Shown here piece by piece: positions 15,866-24,338 of a stretch of DNA of 64,000 nucleotides. The stretch covers positions 11,848 through 75,847 of the forward strand of contig JANXBI010000046.1 in the NCBI GenBank assembly GCA_025060675.1. The letters run 5' to 3'. The notes under the pieces are model-generated. The model did not search any database and was not told the DNA's origin. It worked only from the letters and a program-made list of their open reading frames with translations. This stretch comes from Candidatus Caldatribacterium sp. Lineage in GTDB: Bacteria > Atribacterota > Atribacteria > Atribacterales > Caldatribacteriaceae. Position 1 is the stretch's first letter, and every line of letters begins with the position of its first letter. Made by a program: the position numbers and the translations under genes.

Positions 15866-17068
15866 ATGCGTGTGACCCATCGCATGATTACGACCCAGGT
15901 CATGACAAACCTTAACAGCATCACTGGGCGGCTTCTCCGAGTTCAAGATATGCTCTCTTCAGGGAAGGTCTTGCGCCGCCCCTCTGATGATCCGGTGAAA
16001 CTCAACCACGTTCTCCTTTTACGTACCTCAATCCGCAAGCTTGAGCAGTACACGCAGAATGCGGAAGATGGGGTGAGTTGGCTTAACCTCACCGATACAA
16101 GCCTCAATCAGGCGACGGTGCTTTTGCAGAAAATCCGTACCTTGGCCATTCAGGGAGCAAGTGGCACATTGACTCCCGAGGATCGCAGGATGATTGCCAC
16201 CGAGGTTCAAAAATACCTTGAGGAGCTTATTGGCATCGGAAACACAACCTACGCCGGGAAGTACATTTTCTCTGGAACGGAGACGCTTACCGTGCCCTTT
16301 GCGTTCCAAGGAGGACGTGTTGTGTACCAGGGTAATGGGGATGCTATTCGCCGTGAGATTGAGGAAGGTGTGGTCGTCCAGTTGAGTGTTCCAGGAGATG
16401 ACGTCTTTTTCCGGGGGTTTGAGGCCTGGAGTAACGAAGACATTGATGTAGCAGTGTACCAGGGACAGCGCTTCCGAGTCAACGGTGTAGAGGTGGTCGT
16501 CGATGACCACAACGGTGATGGTTCGGTGACCTTTGAGGATCTCGTTTATACTGTGAACACCAATCCTGACCTCAAGAGTTCGGTGTACGCCTTTACCGAT
16601 GGGAAGCGCCTTTTCCTGCGCTCGCGAACTGAAGACGCCTTTGTCCTTGAAGAGGTTTCGGGGGCCTTGCTCCAAGAGTGGGGTTTTCTTGATGGTTTCG
16701 GGAACATCTCTACGACGAACTCACGGGAGGCTTCTGGTATCCTTAAGGCTGTCCAGGACCTTGTGGCACACCTTGAGAGGAATGAGGTTGCCCGTATCTC
16801 GGGAGAGGATTTGGCAAAGCTTGACGAAGCTCTTGACCTGCTCCTTAAGGTTCGTGCGGAAGTTGGAGCCCGAACCCTCCGCATGGAGAATGCGGTGAAC
16901 CGTTTTATGGATTTCGCGTTGAGCTTCAAAAAGCTCCTTTCCCTTGATGAGGATATCGATGTGGCGGAGGTTGTGGTGCAACTCCAGGAGCACCAAAACG
17001 TTTACCAAATGGCCCTTGCTGCAGCGGCACGGCTTTTACAGCCCACCCTTTTGGATTTCCTCCGATGA
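15866..17068 (+). CDS. flgL: Hook-associated protein 3, FlgL
   Basis: A 400-residue flagellin-family junction protein. It begins with MRVTHRMITTQVMTNLNSI and has the flagellin-like N-terminal coil (SSGKVLRRPSDDPV) and a C-terminal coil ending in QEHQNVYQMALAAAARLLQPTLLDFL, characteristic of FlgL. A central insertion contains an Asp-rich DDHNGDGSVTFEDL segment resembling a single EF-hand/dockerin-type calcium loop. The stop overlaps fliW (ATGA). Confidence 0.93.
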   Translation: MRVTHRMITTQVMTNLNSITGRLLRVQDMLSSGKVLRRPSDDPVKLNHVLLLRTSIRKLEQYTQNAEDGVSWLNLTDTSLNQATVLLQKIRTLAIQGASGTLTPEDRRMIATEVQKYLEELIGIGNTTYAGKYIFSGTETLTVPFAFQGGRVVYQGNGDAIRREIEEGVVVQLSVPGDDVFFRGFEAWSNEDIDVAVYQGQRFRVNGVEVVVDDHNGDGSVTFEDLVYTVNTNPDLKSSVYAFTDGKRLFLRSRTEDAFVLEEVSGALLQEWGFLDGFGNISTTNSREASGILKAVQDLVAHLERNEVARISGEDLAKLDEALDLLLKVRAEVGARTLRMENAVNRFMDFALSFKKLLSLDEDIDVAEVVVQLQEHQNVYQMALAAAARLLQPTLLDFLR

Positions 17069-17520
17069 GGGTTGCAACGCGTTACTTCGGCGAGATTGAG
17101 GTTGAGGAGCGTAAAATCCTTCTCTTCCCTTGGGGGATTCCGGGTTTTGAGCATCTCCGCCGTTTCCTCCTTTTGGAAGACCGGGGGTTTTTCTGGCTCC
17201 AAAGTGTGGACGATAGAGACGTAGTCTTTGCAGTCTGCGATCCTTTCGTGTGTTTTCCAGGTTATGAAGTTGAAATCCCTACTGCGGAGTGTGAAGCTCT
17301 CGGGATTACAAAAAGTGATGAAGTCATCGTCCTTGCCATTATGAATGTCCGTTCTCCTCAGGACATAGGGGTTAACCTCCTTGCCCCTCTTGTGATAAAC
17401 TGTACCTTGAGGATGGGTAAGCAAATCATCCTTGAGGATGAACGGTACACACTCTATCATCCCCTCGTCCTCAAGGGACAGGGAGATACGGTAGATGCTC
17501 GTCATAACAAGGAGGATTAA
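17065..17520 (+). CDS. fliW: Flagellar assembly factor FliW
   Basis: A 151-residue protein of the FliW family (RYFGEIEVEERKILLFPWGIPGFEHLRRF; later LLAPLVINCTLRMGKQIIL). FliW binds flagellin and antagonises CsrA, so flagellin translation follows secretion. It overlaps flgL by 4 bases and csrA by 26 bases, matching the conserved fliW-csrA pair. Confidence 0.95.
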   Translation: MRVATRYFGEIEVEERKILLFPWGIPGFEHLRRFLLLEDRGFFWLQSVDDRDVVFAVCDPFVCFPGYEVEIPTAECEALGITKSDEVIVLAIMNVRSPQDIGVNLLAPLVINCTLRMGKQIILEDERYTLYHPLVLKGQGDTVDARHNKED

Positions 17521-17734
17521 CGAAAGCATTCGTATTGGGGACAGTATCGAGGTTAAGGTTGTGGCCATTGAGCGGGGAAAGGTCCGCCTTGGCGTCCTTG
17601 CGCCGCCCGATGTTCCCATTTACCGGGAAGAGCTCTACCGCTCCCTTGTGGAGAAAAATAAAGAAGCTCGCTTTGCCTCCGAAGAAATGGTCCACGTCCT
17701 CAAGGACATTTTCCAGGATACTCCCAAGGAATGA
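17495..17734 (+). CDS. csrA: Carbon storage / flagellin translation regulator CsrA
   Basis: A 79-residue RNA-binding dimer with the invariant start MLVITRRINESIRIGD and the strand VRLGVLAPPDVPIYREEL (in two parts), including the RNA-contact arginine. It represses mRNAs by binding GGA in hairpin loops, and is itself sequestered by FliW. The gene starts inside fliW, so the two products are probably made in fixed ratio. Confidence 0.97.
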   Translation: MLVITRRINESIRIGDSIEVKVVAIERGKVRLGVLAPPDVPIYREELYRSLVEKNKEARFASEEMVHVLKDIFQDTPKE

Positions 17735-17743
17735 GGGGTTACT

Positions 17744-18508
17744 ATGGGGATTTGGCGTGTTGCCGTCATCTTGGGAACTTGCCTTGCCTTGAGTTTGGTT
17801 GGTTTTTGCGCTGCTGCACAGGATGCACCCCCTTTTCGCCTTCCCAGTCTCGATGGGAGAGAGTACGCCCTTTCTGATTTTCGGGGACAACCGGTGATTC
17901 TCTCTTTCTTCACCACCTGGTGCCCGTACTGTGCAGAGGAACTTCCCCTCCTCGAGAAACTCTACAAGGAGTACCGGGAAAAAGCCTCTCTCGTCGTTTT
18001 GGGGATTAACCTTCAGGAACCGGAGAACCTGGTGCGGAAGTTTACCGAACGGATTGGAATCTCGTTTCCTGTGCTCCTCGATGCCAAAGGGGAGACAGCC
18101 TCCCTGTATCGTATCCTTGGACTTCCTACCCTTTTTTTCATTGACCCTCAGGGGAAGATAACGGATTTCGTTTTGGGGGGAGGCGATGAGACAACGCTTC
18201 GTCGGAAACTTGACCGCATCTTGTGGTTTCGTGGGCTCTTGCTCCCTGAGGTGCGGAATCTCCTTGCTGTTCTTCGGGATGTGACCCTCTTAGATTTCCG
18301 GGAAAACGCGACGAACCCCTTTCCAGAGATATCCGGATTACGGTACAAGGTGCTCTCTCTGAGTGATGACCTTTCTTCCCTTGATCCTCAGGGAACCTAT
18401 GTGATCCTTGCTCCTACAAATGCTCTTGGGAAAAGTCTTGCCCTTTCGTTAACTCAGAAAGGTTTTCGGCGCGTATACTACCTCATGGTCGATGGTCATA
18501 CGGAGTAG
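17744..18508 (+). CDS. TlpA-like thiol-disulfide oxidoreductase with extra C-terminal domain
   Basis: A 254-residue exported protein. A signal peptide (ILGTCLALSLVGFCAAAQ) is followed by a thioredoxin/AhpC-TSA domain with the active-site WCPYC near residue 64 and LGLPTLFFIDPQG (cis-Pro loop). About 90 residues after this domain are not part of TlpA and end in a segment that reads like a small Rossmann or rhodanese-like fold without an obvious active cysteine. It would reduce disulfides in the periplasm, possibly for cytochrome or envelope-protein maturation. It overlaps lptC by 17 bases. Confidence 0.85.
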   Translation: MGIWRVAVILGTCLALSLVGFCAAAQDAPPFRLPSLDGREYALSDFRGQPVILSFFTTWCPYCAEELPLLEKLYKEYREKASLVVLGINLQEPENLVRKFTERIGISFPVLLDAKGETASLYRILGLPTLFFIDPQGKITDFVLGGGDETTLRRKLDRILWFRGLLLPEVRNLLAVLRDVTLLDFRENATNPFPEISGLRYKVLSLSDDLSSLDPQGTYVILAPTNALGKSLALSLTQKGFRRVYYLMVDGHTE

Positions 18509-19040
18509 TGGCGTCTTTGCTCTCTCCCTCGTTTTCTTGGTGCTCCTTGTGTGGTACTTTTTTGTCCTTCCTCGCCCTGGGCCGCTTGAGGTGATCCCTG
18601 AGGAAGTGGTTCAACAAGCGAGCATTCTCCTTGAGGGAGCCGAAGTAGCGAAAATCACCGAATCTGGCAAAGAGTGGACGCTTCAAGCTCCTCGTATCGA
18701 AAGGTACGACGGTACAGTGGTCCTCTCTTCCGTTTCGGGGACATTCCTGCGTAAAGGTGTTCCTTTGTACGAGGTGCAAGCTCGTATCGGCAAAGTGTTC
18801 CTTGAAACGAGCACCGTTATCCTTGAAGGTGTGGAACTTCGCCGTCTGGGGACGGGAGAGTATCTCGCTGGGGAGCGGTTGACCTGGCAAGGCAAAGCGC
18901 AGGAATTCCTTTTGGAAGAAGTAGTGCTTTTTGGGCAGGAGTTCGCCGCACGGTGCCGTGCGCTGGTTTATAATGTAGCGGAAGGGAAGGCGTACTTGCG
19001 AGGGGATGTGGTTGTGGAATGGGGAATGCGAAAGCGGTGA
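18492..19040 (+). CDS. lptC: LptC-like lipopolysaccharide export protein
   Basis: A 182-residue protein with one N-terminal membrane anchor (FALSLVFLVLLVWYFFVL) and a periplasmic beta-jellyroll region (AEVAKITESGKEWTLQAPRI; VSGTFLRKGVPLYEVQA). The pattern matches LptC/DUF1239: it accepts LPS from LptBFG and passes it to LptA. Assignment is supported by lptA, lptB and lptF directly downstream. The ATG lies inside the end of the tlpA-like gene. Confidence 0.85.
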   Translation: MVIRSSGVFALSLVFLVLLVWYFFVLPRPGPLEVIPEEVVQQASILLEGAEVAKITESGKEWTLQAPRIERYDGTVVLSSVSGTFLRKGVPLYEVQARIGKVFLETSTVILEGVELRRLGTGEYLAGERLTWQGKAQEFLLEEVVLFGQEFAARCRALVYNVAEGKAYLRGDVVVEWGMRKR

Positions 19041-19732
19041 AGTGGTGGATACTTGTGGTGTGTGCGTTTTTTGCTCTTGTTCCCGAACGGGTCTTTTTGG
19101 GTGAGGAAGAGGCTATCGTGGTGCGGACTCAGGAGGCAGAGTACGATGAGCAGAGTGGGAAGATAGTCGCTCGTGACGCCACCTTGACGTGGAAAGGTCT
19201 CACTGTTCTTTGTCCATCTCTTGAAGTGGATACAAAGACTCAGGAAATCCGGACCCAAGGGGAAATCCAAGTGACTTTTGGGGGTCTTGAGGCCCGTATA
19301 GAGCGTCTCCTGTACACTCGTGCTACGAATACCCTTCGTGTTTTCTCCTTCTCTGGAAGAGCTCAAAACCTTGCCTTTTCGGCGCAAGAAGGGGTTTTTG
19401 ACTTGACAAAGGGTGTGGTCACTTTCTCGGGGAATCCGGTCCTTTCAGTTCGGGGTTTTACGCTTTCTTTTGAGGAAGCGCATTACGTTTTTGCGACGAA
19501 AACTTGGCAGGGCCGCAATGTTTCGGTGTCTCGAGAAGGATGGAGTGGCAGGGCAAAGAGAGCACTGTATACTGAGGGAACAAGCCTCCTTATTCTTGAG
19601 GAAGAAGCAACGATATCAAAAGGGGGGAGCTCTCTTCGGGGGGAACGAATTGTAGTAAACCTCGATACTTCTCAGGTGAAGGTTGAGGGGAACGTGGAAA
19701 TCTTCCTTGTCCCCCTTGAGGAGAAACGGTAA
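19019..19732 (+). CDS. lptA: LptA/OstA-like periplasmic LPS-bridge protein
   Basis: A 237-residue exported protein with a signal segment (KWWILVVCAFFALVP) and repeated OstA-type beta strands: RTQEAEYDEQSGKIVARDA, CPSLEVDTKTQEIRTQGEI, SLRGERIVVNLDTSQVKVEG. These stack into the LptA bridge carrying LPS across the periplasm. The ATG at 19019 is used; the GTG at 19037 (GTGA overlap with the lptC stop) would give a tighter signal peptide and is a good alternative. The stop overlaps lptB. Confidence 0.85.
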   Translation: MGNAKAVKWWILVVCAFFALVPERVFLGEEEAIVVRTQEAEYDEQSGKIVARDATLTWKGLTVLCPSLEVDTKTQEIRTQGEIQVTFGGLEARIERLLYTRATNTLRVFSFSGRAQNLAFSAQEGVFDLTKGVVTFSGNPVLSVRGFTLSFEEAHYVFATKTWQGRNVSVSREGWSGRAKRALYTEGTSLLILEEEATISKGGSSLRGERIVVNLDTSQVKVEGNVEIFLVPLEEKR

Positions 19733-20466
19733 TGGATCGGCATTGGCGCGCGCTCCTGGGGGAACGACTCACCAAGGAGTATAACAAAAAGCGAGTCGTT
19801 GATGAAGTGAACATTGTTGTTCGTCGAGGGGAGATTGTGGGGCTCCTTGGTCCCAACGGAGCGGGGAAGACCACGACGTTTTACATGCTCGTTGGCCTTG
19901 TTCGTCCGACGAAAGGGCGAGTTTTCCTCGACGATTGCGAACTCAACCACCTCCCAATGTACGTTCGAGCCCGTATGGGCATCGGGTATCTCCCCCAGGA
20001 ACCCTCAGTTTTCCGTCGGCTTACCGTCCGAGAGAATCTCGACCTTGTCCTTGAGATGCAGGGGCTTCCCAGGAGAGAGATCGTGCGTCGGCGAGATGAG
20101 CTTCTTGAAGAGTTTGGTATTGCCCATCTTGCCTCGTCCTTGGCCTATCTCCTCTCTGGTGGGGAGCGAAGGCGTCTTGAAATTGCCAGAGCCTTGGCAA
20201 CTTCTCCATCGTTTATTCTCCTTGATGAGCCCTTCACGGGTATTGACCCCATCGCTGTTGAGGGCATTCAAAACATCGTGAAACATCTTGCCCGGAAAGG
20301 GATTGGAGTCTTGATTACGGACCATGCCGTTCGGGAAACACTGGCCATAACCGATCGGGCATACATCATCTTTGAGGGGAAGATTCTGGTCTCTGGCACG
20401 CCGCAGGAGATTATCGAGTCGGAGTTGAGTCGAAAGTACTATCTGGGGGAGCGTTTCAATCTCTGA
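19732..20466 (+). CDS. lptB: LPS export ABC transporter ATPase LptB
   Basis: A 244-residue ABC ATPase. Walker A is GPNGAGKTTTFYMLVGL, the signature LSGGERRRLEIARAL, Walker B FILLDEPFTGIDPIAV, and the switch His is in LITDHAVRETL. The TGIDP and DHxVRETL forms are specific to LptB. It powers extraction of LPS from the inner membrane with LptF-type permeases, the next gene. Confidence 0.96.
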   Translation: MDRHWRALLGERLTKEYNKKRVVDEVNIVVRRGEIVGLLGPNGAGKTTTFYMLVGLVRPTKGRVFLDDCELNHLPMYVRARMGIGYLPQEPSVFRRLTVRENLDLVLEMQGLPRREIVRRRDELLEEFGIAHLASSLAYLLSGGERRRLEIARALATSPSFILLDEPFTGIDPIAVEGIQNIVKHLARKGIGVLITDHAVRETLAITDRAYIIFEGKILVSGTPQEIIESELSRKYYLGERFNL

Positions 20467-21552
20467 ATGCGGGTTCTTGACCGGTACATCGTGCAACAGG
20501 TCAGTGGTGCGTTTCTCTTTGGCGTTTCCCTTTTTGTGGCCATTCTCAGCGCTGGGGATCTCCTTTTCCGGTTGGCTCGGATGTGGCTTCGAGAGGGGCT
20601 CTCAGGGGAGAAGGTTGTTATGGTATTCTTTCTGAGCTTGCCACAACTTCTTGTGTACGTTCTCCCTATGGCACTCCTCCTTGGAGTACTTCTTGTTGTG
20701 GGACGTATGGCGGGGGATAGTGAAATCATTGCTCTCCGTTCTTCAGGAGTAAGCCTTTTTCGTTTCGTTCTTCCCTTCTTCCTCTTTTCCATTTGGGTCT
20801 GTGCGGGAACGATCCTTGTCCAAGAAATCGCCCTGCCCCTTTCCGCACTGAAGCTTAAGGAGATTTGGGAGGGAGAGGCAGTTGTTTCTCTTCCTGTGGC
20901 GGAGCGGACATTCTTTCGGGATACCACTGAAGAGGGTATAGAACGTTTGTTTTACGTTCGAGGGATCGACACAAGAAATGCTGTCCTTGAGGGCGTTGTG
21001 GTGCAGGAGTATAGGGGGGAGAAGCTTTACCGTATCATTAACGCTGAACGTGCGAAAGTGGCTCGCGGTCACTGGATTTTTGAGAATGGGGTGTACTACG
21101 AGGTTAACGACCGGGGAGAGGTTGAGCGAGTGGTGCGTTTTGTTCGGGAAGAGGCGAAGACCCAAGAAACCATGGAAGGGATCCTCAAGATGCGGAAACG
21201 ACCCCAAGAGATGAATTTTGGAGAGCTTCGAGCGTACATAGAGAGGGAGCGGGCACGCGGTCAAGATACTCGGCGTCTTGAGGTTCTTCTCTGGCACAAA
21301 ACGGCTATTCCTTTTGCCGCCTGTGTCTTTGCTTTGGTTGGTGTGGCTTTGGGTATCACCTCACCCCGTTCTGGGAAGGCTCTGGGCATTGGTCTCAGCA
21401 TCCTCGTCGTTTTTGGGTACTACGTCCTCTTTTCCATTACGAGTACTCTTGCCGAAGGGGGGGTACTCTCGCCATTCCTTGGTACTTGGGTGACGAATAT
21501 CTTCGGAACGCTTGGAGGAGGGATTCTCCTCTGGAAACGGAACAGGACGTAA
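20467..21552 (+). CDS. LptF/LptG-family LPS export permease
   Basis: A 361-residue YjgP/YjgQ-family protein: two N-terminal transmembrane helices beginning LDRYIVQQVSGAFLFGVSLF, a conserved LPQLLVYVLPMALLLGVLLV helix pair, a periplasmic beta domain, and two or three C-terminal helices. The start is immediately after the lptB stop. Enteric systems need both LptF and LptG; only one gene is present here, so it may act as homodimer or the partner lies elsewhere. Confidence 0.9.
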   Translation: MRVLDRYIVQQVSGAFLFGVSLFVAILSAGDLLFRLARMWLREGLSGEKVVMVFFLSLPQLLVYVLPMALLLGVLLVVGRMAGDSEIIALRSSGVSLFRFVLPFFLFSIWVCAGTILVQEIALPLSALKLKEIWEGEAVVSLPVAERTFFRDTTEEGIERLFYVRGIDTRNAVLEGVVVQEYRGEKLYRIINAERAKVARGHWIFENGVYYEVNDRGEVERVVRFVREEAKTQETMEGILKMRKRPQEMNFGELRAYIERERARGQDTRRLEVLLWHKTAIPFAACVFALVGVALGITSPRSGKALGIGLSILVVFGYYVLFSITSTLAEGGVLSPFLGTWVTNIFGTLGGGILLWKRNRT

Positions 21553-21564
21553 TGGGGTGAAAGT

Positions 21565-22701
21565 ATGGGTACGAGCAGTTTCCTTCTCATCCTTGTGCTC
21601 ATTCTCCTGAGTGGAGTCATTGCTTATGTAGGGGATTTCCTTGGTCGGCGTGTCGGGAAACGGAAACTCTCCGTTCTCGCCCTTCGTCCTCGCCATACTG
21701 CAATCCTTGTGAGTATCATCACAGGAATTCTCATCTCGGCTGTTACCTTAGCTATTTTGAGCGTGGCCTCACAGGATGTTCGCACCGCGCTCTTTGGTAT
21801 GGAGGAGCTCAAGGCAAAGCTCGCCTCTTTGAATGAAGAGGTGCTCGCAAGGAATGCGGAGATTGAACGCATGAAGGAAATGGTGCGAATGTATGAGGAG
21901 CAAGTTGCTTTGCTTTCGCAGAAGGAGAAGGAACTCTCCCTCTCCAGAGCAAGTCTTGAGGAACAGGTACGCTCCCTTCAGGGGAGTATTAGTGAGCTTG
22001 AGAAACAACGCAAAGCCCTCCAGGATGAGATTCAATCGCTGCAGATGGAGCTCACTCGCTTGCGGGCGAACCTCCTTGCGGTACGTCAGGGGGAAATTGT
22101 CTTTCGAGATGAAGAGGAAATACTCCGGACCGTGGTTCAAGGAGGGATTTCCCAGGATGAGGCTGAACGTTTCCTTCTCTCCCTTATTCGGCGAGCCACG
22201 ATTATCGCTCAGGCTCGGGGGGCAGGGCAGGATCGGGAAGGACGGGGTGTTGTGTTCGTCCAGGAGGGGAATTTCAAGGAGACGGTAGCGGAACTTTCTT
22301 CGGGGAAGGGAGAGTACGTGGTTCGTCTTGTCGCAGCGCTCAACACCGTGCGGGGTGAGCCAGTCATCGCCCGTTTTGTTCTTGGGGAGAACAAGAAGAT
22401 TTTTTCCCAGGGGGAAGTGATCCTCCGGAGGGCGCTAACCCTAAAGAAGGGCGAGACGAACTCGGACCTCGTCCTTGCTGAGGTGCTCCGGGATCTCAAC
22501 GTCCTCGGGGTCGAGAAGGGTGTTCTCCCTCAGGATGGGAAAGTTGGGGTCATTTCGGCACTGAACCTCAGTGAAGTCACTCAGGAACTCGAAAAACGCG
22601 AGGGGGAAGTATTTCTTGAGGCGGTAGCTGAAAGCGATGTTTATACTGCTGGACCGATGCGGGTTCTTCTACGAGTGCAGGATAAGGCTCCAGAGGGGTA
22701 G
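21565..22701 (+). CDS. DUF3084 membrane protein with coiled coil
   Basis: A 378-residue protein. Two N-terminal hydrophobic segments flank YVGDFLGRRVGKRKLSVLALRP, the hallmark of DUF3084. A long heptad coiled coil follows (about residues 75-175), then a globular C-terminal part (FRDEEEILRTVVQGG; GEVILRRALTLKKG). The function is unknown. It follows the lpt genes by 12 bases and may be part of envelope assembly. Its 3' end overlaps the convergent AEC transporter gene by 33 bases. Confidence 0.85.
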   Translation: MGTSSFLLILVLILLSGVIAYVGDFLGRRVGKRKLSVLALRPRHTAILVSIITGILISAVTLAILSVASQDVRTALFGMEELKAKLASLNEEVLARNAEIERMKEMVRMYEEQVALLSQKEKELSLSRASLEEQVRSLQGSISELEKQRKALQDEIQSLQMELTRLRANLLAVRQGEIVFRDEEEILRTVVQGGISQDEAERFLLSLIRRATIIAQARGAGQDREGRGVVFVQEGNFKETVAELSSGKGEYVVRLVAALNTVRGEPVIARFVLGENKKIFSQGEVILRRALTLKKGETNSDLVLAEVLRDLNVLGVEKGVLPQDGKVGVISALNLSEVTQELEKREGEVFLEAVAESDVYTAGPMRVLLRVQDKAPEG

Positions 22702-23571
22702 GGTAGCAAGGGAAAAAAGGGTTGTGGCACAGATGATGCTTGATGAGAGTTCGGTATCAAGCTCATACACGGAGGCGAAAACGTAGGAACTCACTAGAGT
22801 CGGTGTTGCGGCCTGGAGCACCAAGACCTTCGCAAAGAGTGAGGGGAGGGGGAACCACCGGAGGAGGAAGAGGCTCACGAGGGGAAGGAAGAACAACTTG
22901 AGGAAAGCGGCAACCCCAAGGAGTCTCGCTTCTTTGAAGAGGTTGGCAGGGGAGAGGGAAAGCCCGACGGCCACCATGGTGATGGGAACGGTCGCCTCAG
23001 CCAGGCGGTTGATAGCCCCAGCGAGGGGCTGAGGAATGGCAAGACGGTTCAGGGCAAGGGCAAGGAGAAAAGCGAGAAAAGGGGGGAGCTTCAAGAATTC
23101 AAGAGCGTTTCGAAGGGAGAACTTGCCGGTTTTCCCAAAGACGCAGAAAGGCACTCCCACCGTGTAGACTGAAAGGAAGTTGCCAAGCTGATCATAGAAG
23201 ATCGCTGGTGGGAGTCCTCTTTCACCAAGTAGGGCGAGGATAAAGGAGTACCCAAGGAATGCGGTGTTTCCAAAAGCTGAGCCCATCGCAAAGCTTACCA
23301 CCCTTTTGGGAGAGAGATGGAAAAGGGAAATTCCTAAGAGGAAAGCGGCGAAAAATACCAAGCTTATGCTTGCGTAAGCTAAAGGAGGAATGCCCCACAA
23401 CCTCCGATCGAGTTCTGCTCCCTGAAGCGATCGGAAAACAAGGCAAGGAAAGGTCACGTAAAGCACAAAGCGGTTGAGGAGTGGTGCGGTTTCCTTTGGG
23501 AACACTCGGAGGACCCGCAGAAGGAACCCAAGTCCAATGAGAATGAACATCACTCCAAGAACTTGGCTCAT
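22669..23571 (-). CDS. AEC-family (auxin efflux carrier-like) permease
   Basis: A 300-residue integral membrane protein with about ten hydrophobic segments. AEC family features include FVLYVTFPCLVFRSLQ, MGSAFGNTAFLGYSFILALLG and LQAATPTLVSSYVFA. Bacterial members move carboxylates such as malate or malonate. It is the last gene of a minus-strand operon with isocitrate dehydrogenase and an FAH-family hydrolase, so an organic acid substrate is plausible. Confidence 0.87.
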   Translation of the reverse strand: MSQVLGVMFILIGLGFLLRVLRVFPKETAPLLNRFVLYVTFPCLVFRSLQGAELDRRLWGIPPLAYASISLVFFAAFLLGISLFHLSPKRVVSFAMGSAFGNTAFLGYSFILALLGERGLPPAIFYDQLGNFLSVYTVGVPFCVFGKTGKFSLRNALEFLKLPPFLAFLLALALNRLAIPQPLAGAINRLAEATVPITMVAVGLSLSPANLFKEARLLGVAAFLKLFFLPLVSLFLLRWFPLPSLFAKVLVLQAATPTLVSSYVFASVYELDTELSSSIICATTLFSLATLPLWSLILHS

Positions 23572-24338
23572 GTTTTCCTTGGGGCTACAGGATTCTCAAG
23601 GATACCGATGCCTTCCACTTCAACAACCACAATATCTCCTGGGGAGAGAGGCCCAACTCCCTGTGGAGTTCCAGTCGCGATGACATCCCCAGGAAGGAGG
23701 GTCATGACCGATGAGATGAAAGCTACAAGCTCGTCCACCGGGAAAAGGAGCATCTTCGTGTTCCCTTCTTGTTTCAGGATTCCATTAACAAAGCACCGCA
23801 CCACAGCGTTCCCTGGGTCGATGTCGTCTACGATCCAGGGACCGAGGGGGGCGAAAGTGTCGAAGGATTTTGCCCGGGTCCACTGCACATCCTTCGTTTG
23901 GATGTCCCGTGCGGTGACATCGTTGAAGCAGGTGTACCCAAGGATGTACTCGTGAACGCTCTTTTTCGGAACCTGAAAGGCTTTCTTGCGAATGACCACC
24001 GCAAGTTCCGCTTCGTAATCGACTCGCTGGGATTGGGGTGGCAGAAGAATTGGTTCTCCAGGTCCTATGACTGAGGTCGATGGCTTGAGGAAAAGAATCG
24101 GATGTTCCGGGACGTTTTGTCCAAGCTCAAGGATGTGGTCTTTGTAGTTGAGGCCAACAGCAACGATTTTACTTGGGCGAACGGGGGGAAGGAGACGGAG
24201 GTTCCCAAGGAAGAACCTTTTCCCTGTTTTGCTCATCTTGCCAAAGGGGGAGGTAACTTCTGCCACAATATCCCCTTCCTCAAGGATGCCCCATGTGGGA
24301 ATATTTCGGTCAGGACAGAGAAAACGAAGGATTTTCAC
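23568..24338 (-). CDS. Fumarylacetoacetate hydrolase (FAH)-family protein
   Basis: A 256-residue enzyme. The FAH core shows KIVAVGLNYKDHILELG, FLKPSTSVIGPGEPI, VDYEAELAVVIRK (metal-binding Glu), GYTCFNDVTARDIQ and DVIATGTPQGVGPLSPGD. Relatives hydrolyse or isomerise beta-diketo acids, or act as oxaloacetate decarboxylase/acylpyruvase. The exact reaction is open. Next to isocitrate dehydrogenase and an organic-acid carrier, an oxaloacetate/acylpyruvate role is attractive but inferred. It overlaps the radical SAM gene by 29 bases. Confidence 0.9.
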   Translation of the reverse strand: MKILRFLCPDRNIPTWGILEEGDIVAEVTSPFGKMSKTGKRFFLGNLRLLPPVRPSKIVAVGLNYKDHILELGQNVPEHPILFLKPSTSVIGPGEPILLPPQSQRVDYEAELAVVIRKKAFQVPKKSVHEYILGYTCFNDVTARDIQTKDVQWTRAKSFDTFAPLGPWIVDDIDPGNAVVRCFVNGILKQEGNTKMLLFPVDELVAFISSVMTLLPGDVIATGTPQGVGPLSPGDIVVVEVEGIGILENPVAPRKT

